From: JBKBRC01 sp046292345
GTDB taxonomy: Bacteria; Bacteroidota; Rhodothermia; Rhodothermales; Rubricoccaceae
DNA: 64,000 nt
Assembly: GCA_046292345.1 (NCBI GenBank)
Contig: JBKBRC010000010.1
Span: forward strand, 1-64,000
Reading direction: 5' to 3'
A program made the translations under genes and the position numbers. Under the pieces are notes generated by a model. It was not told where the DNA came from. It saw nothing but the letters and a program-made list of their open reading frames with translations, and did no database searches. Below are positions 62,544-64,000 of this stretch, one piece after another; the stretch's first letter is position 1; every line of letters begins with the position of its first letter.

Positions 62544-63449
62544 TCAAGGGAGCGCGCAGCCGGCGAGGAAGGCCACCAGGTCTTCGTTGAACGCCTCGGG
62601 AGCCTCGACGAAAAACTGGTGCCCGCCGGGGTAGAGCCGGAGGACCGCCTCCGGGAGCGCTTCCAGAAGCCGATGCGCGTTGGCGACGGGTACGAGCCGA
62701 TCGGCCATGCCGTGCGCGACAAACGTCGGCGCCGCGATGCGCCCCACGCGCCCGGCCGCGTCGAACGTGGCCCCGGCGGCCGCCTGCGCCAGGTAGCCCT
62801 GCGCCGACTGCGGGTGCTCGAGCCGCTGCGCGACCAGCCGCACCACGGCCGCCGAGTCTGCCAGAAACGCCTCGGTGAACGCGAGCGGAAGCCGAAGCCG
62901 AATCTGCGCGGCGGGGTCGGGGTCGGTGGCGAAGAGCAGGGCGAGGTCGGCCGGCGCGGCCGGCACGTGCGCGGCGCCGCCGGCACTCGTGGCTACGAGC
63001 ACCAGACGATCCAGACGCTCCGGGTACCGCAGCGCGAACTCCTGCGCGACGAAGCCGCCCAGCGATGCCCCTGCGACGTGCACGCGCCCGAGGCCGAGCG
63101 CGTCCAGCAACGCTGCGAGATCATCGGCGAGCTGCGCGGCCGTGTAGGGCCCCGGGGGCGCCTCGGAGCGCCCTGCCCCGCGGTTCTCGAACACGAGCAC
63201 GGGGCGCTGCGCGGCCAGGGCCGGCACCTGCTGCTCCCACTGCCACGTGCCCGATCCGAGCCCGCCCACGAGGACGACCGGCGTGGCCTCGGCCGGCGGG
63301 CCGGCAGGGCGGTGGAGCTCGTAGTAGAGCCGGACGCCGCCGGCATCGGCGTAGCCTGCCGTCTGCGCAGCGCCCGGCAGGCTCGGCACGCCGGCGCCGA
63401 GCAGGACGGCGAGGACGGCCACGAGGAACGGGGGCGTACGGGAGATCAT
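62544..63449 (-). CDS. Secreted alpha/beta hydrolase
   Basis: The 301-residue protein has a signal peptide (VAVLAVLLGAGVPSLPGAAQ) and an alpha/beta-hydrolase core with VVLVGGLGSGTWQWEQQ, the nucleophile elbow GASLGGFVAQEF, and LYPGGHQFFVEAP near the end. It is probably periplasmic or surface-located and related to the cytoplasmic hydrolase at 60317-61198. It is likely the first gene of the nine-gene minus-strand cluster. A secreted hydrolase plus TonB receptor plus symporter fits extracellular release and uptake of an ester or lactone. Confidence 0.88.
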   Translation of the reverse strand: MISRTPPFLVAVLAVLLGAGVPSLPGAAQTAGYADAGGVRLYYELHRPAGPPAEATPVVLVGGLGSGTWQWEQQVPALAAQRPVLVFENRGAGRSEAPPGPYTAAQLADDLAALLDALGLGRVHVAGASLGGFVAQEFALRYPERLDRLVLVATSAGGAAHVPAAPADLALLFATDPDPAAQIRLRLPLAFTEAFLADSAAVVRLVAQRLEHPQSAQGYLAQAAAGATFDAAGRVGRIAAPTFVAHGMADRLVPVANAHRLLEALPEAVLRLYPGGHQFFVEAPEAFNEDLVAFLAGCALP

Positions 63450-63630
63450 CGAAATAACTGATCAGACCGTTTTTTCCAATAAAACGCACAGCCTGCTCCT
63501 ACGCAAGGCCGCCGTAAGATTTTGTTCACACGTCCTCCGCCGAAGCGGCGCGGCTGCGCCGCGGCCCCGGAACCGCTTCCGGGCATATGCCGCAAAACGG
63601 TTATTTTCCCGCCCTCCGACGCCCGCCGCC

Positions 63631-64000
63631 ATGAACCGACTGCACGCCGCCCTCACCGGATGGGGGCACTATGCCCCCGAGCGCGTCGTCACCAACGACG
63701 ACCTCGCGCAGATCATCGACACGTCCGACGAGTGGATCCGCACGCGCAGCGGCATCGAGCAGCGGCACTTCGTGCGGGAGGACCAGGCCACGAGCCACCT
63801 GTGCGTCGAGGCCGGCCGGCGCGCGCTCGCGCGCGCCGGCGTCGAGGCTGCCGACGTAGACCTGGTCCTCGTGGCCACGTCCAGCCCGGACTACCTCACG
63901 CCGCCCGTCTCGAGCCAGGTCCAGCACGCGCTCGGCGCCACGCGCGCCGGTGCGATGACGCTCCTCGTCGGCTGCACCGGCTTCGTTTACGGGCTCGTCA
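63631..64000 (+). CDS. fabH: 3-oxoacyl-ACP synthase III, N-terminal part
   Basis: The frame is cut at the window end after 123 residues. It shows the KASIII start LTGWGHYAPERVVTNDDLA, the TSDEWIRTRSGI motif that contacts CoA, and the catalytic Cys115 in VGCTGFVYGL. It would start fatty acid synthesis from acetyl-CoA and malonyl-ACP. It is divergent from the acyl-CoA cluster with a 181-base AT-richer spacer that probably holds both promoters. Confidence 0.93.
   Translation, partial: MNRLHAALTGWGHYAPERVVTNDDLAQIIDTSDEWIRTRSGIEQRHFVREDQATSHLCVEAGRRALARAGVEAADVDLVLVATSSPDYLTPPVSSQVQHALGATRAGAMTLLVGCTGFVYGLV

Overview
This is a very GC-rich bacterial window of tightly packed genes. I place the organism in the Bacteroidota/Rhodothermota group, probably Rhodothermales-like. 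The reasons are a secreted protease with a type IX-secretion-style C-terminal sorting domain, a TonB receptor with an N-terminal carboxypeptidase-regulatory-like domain, an HU-like/SPOR protein next to ExbB/ExbD genes, an LptD homologue of the Bacteroidota kind, and a recurrent TAnnTT(T/C/G)(G/C) promoter motif close to the Bacteroidota -7 element. That placement is inference. One 100-N scaffold gap (23313-23412) shows this is a draft assembly or MAG. No tRNA, rRNA, CRISPR array, transposase or phage gene was seen.

Layout. 1-3.1 kb: a truncated lipoprotein, a membrane coiled-coil protein and a PfkB kinase. 3.2-12.5 kb: a YtxH-like protein, then a plus-strand envelope operon (TPR protein, a beta-barrel protein broken by an 11-G run, an HU-like/SPOR protein, ExbB, ExbD). 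12.5-19 kb: YifB/ComM ATPase, an NhaP2-type antiporter, and a minus-strand redox group (FAD oxidoreductase, polyferredoxin membrane protein, small membrane protein). 19-27 kb: NadK, an EamA transporter, a ParE/ParC-type topoisomerase pair around the gap, TyrA. 27-35 kb, minus strand: lipoprotein, secreted metalloprotease, AlbA_2 protein, GpsA, PurM, Dps, enoyl-CoA hydratase. 35-45 kb: LptD, two small plus-strand genes, the minus-strand eno-ftsB-ROK kinase operon, glutamate dehydrogenase, then an RpiB-like and a PduL-like gene fused to the same small domain. 45-52 kb: three secreted amidohydrolase-fold proteins (two without the metal HxH motif), an alkaline phosphatase and a lipoprotein. 52-63.4 kb: a nine-gene minus-strand cluster (alpha/beta hydrolase, GbsR/MarR regulator, SDR, second hydrolase, two acyl-CoA ligases around a KASIII-like synthase, TonB receptor, SSS symporter). 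The window ends inside a divergent fabH.

The most unusual signals are these. (1) Short perfect tandem duplications, mostly 15 bp, occur at about twenty places in linkers, signal peptides, gene ends and spacers. (2) An 11-G run puts an outer-membrane barrel out of frame and could be a phase switch. (3) An RpiB homologue whose catalytic Cys is Asp overlaps a PduL-like protein that lacks nearly all zinc ligands; both carry an EutQ/EutT-like domain, pointing to microcompartment-type sugar-phosphate metabolism without shell genes here. (4) A 348-bp stretch is identical between two otherwise diverged acyl-CoA ligases. (5) The acyl-CoA ligase/KASIII/TonB/SSS cluster looks like a self-contained uptake-and-conversion system of unknown substrate.
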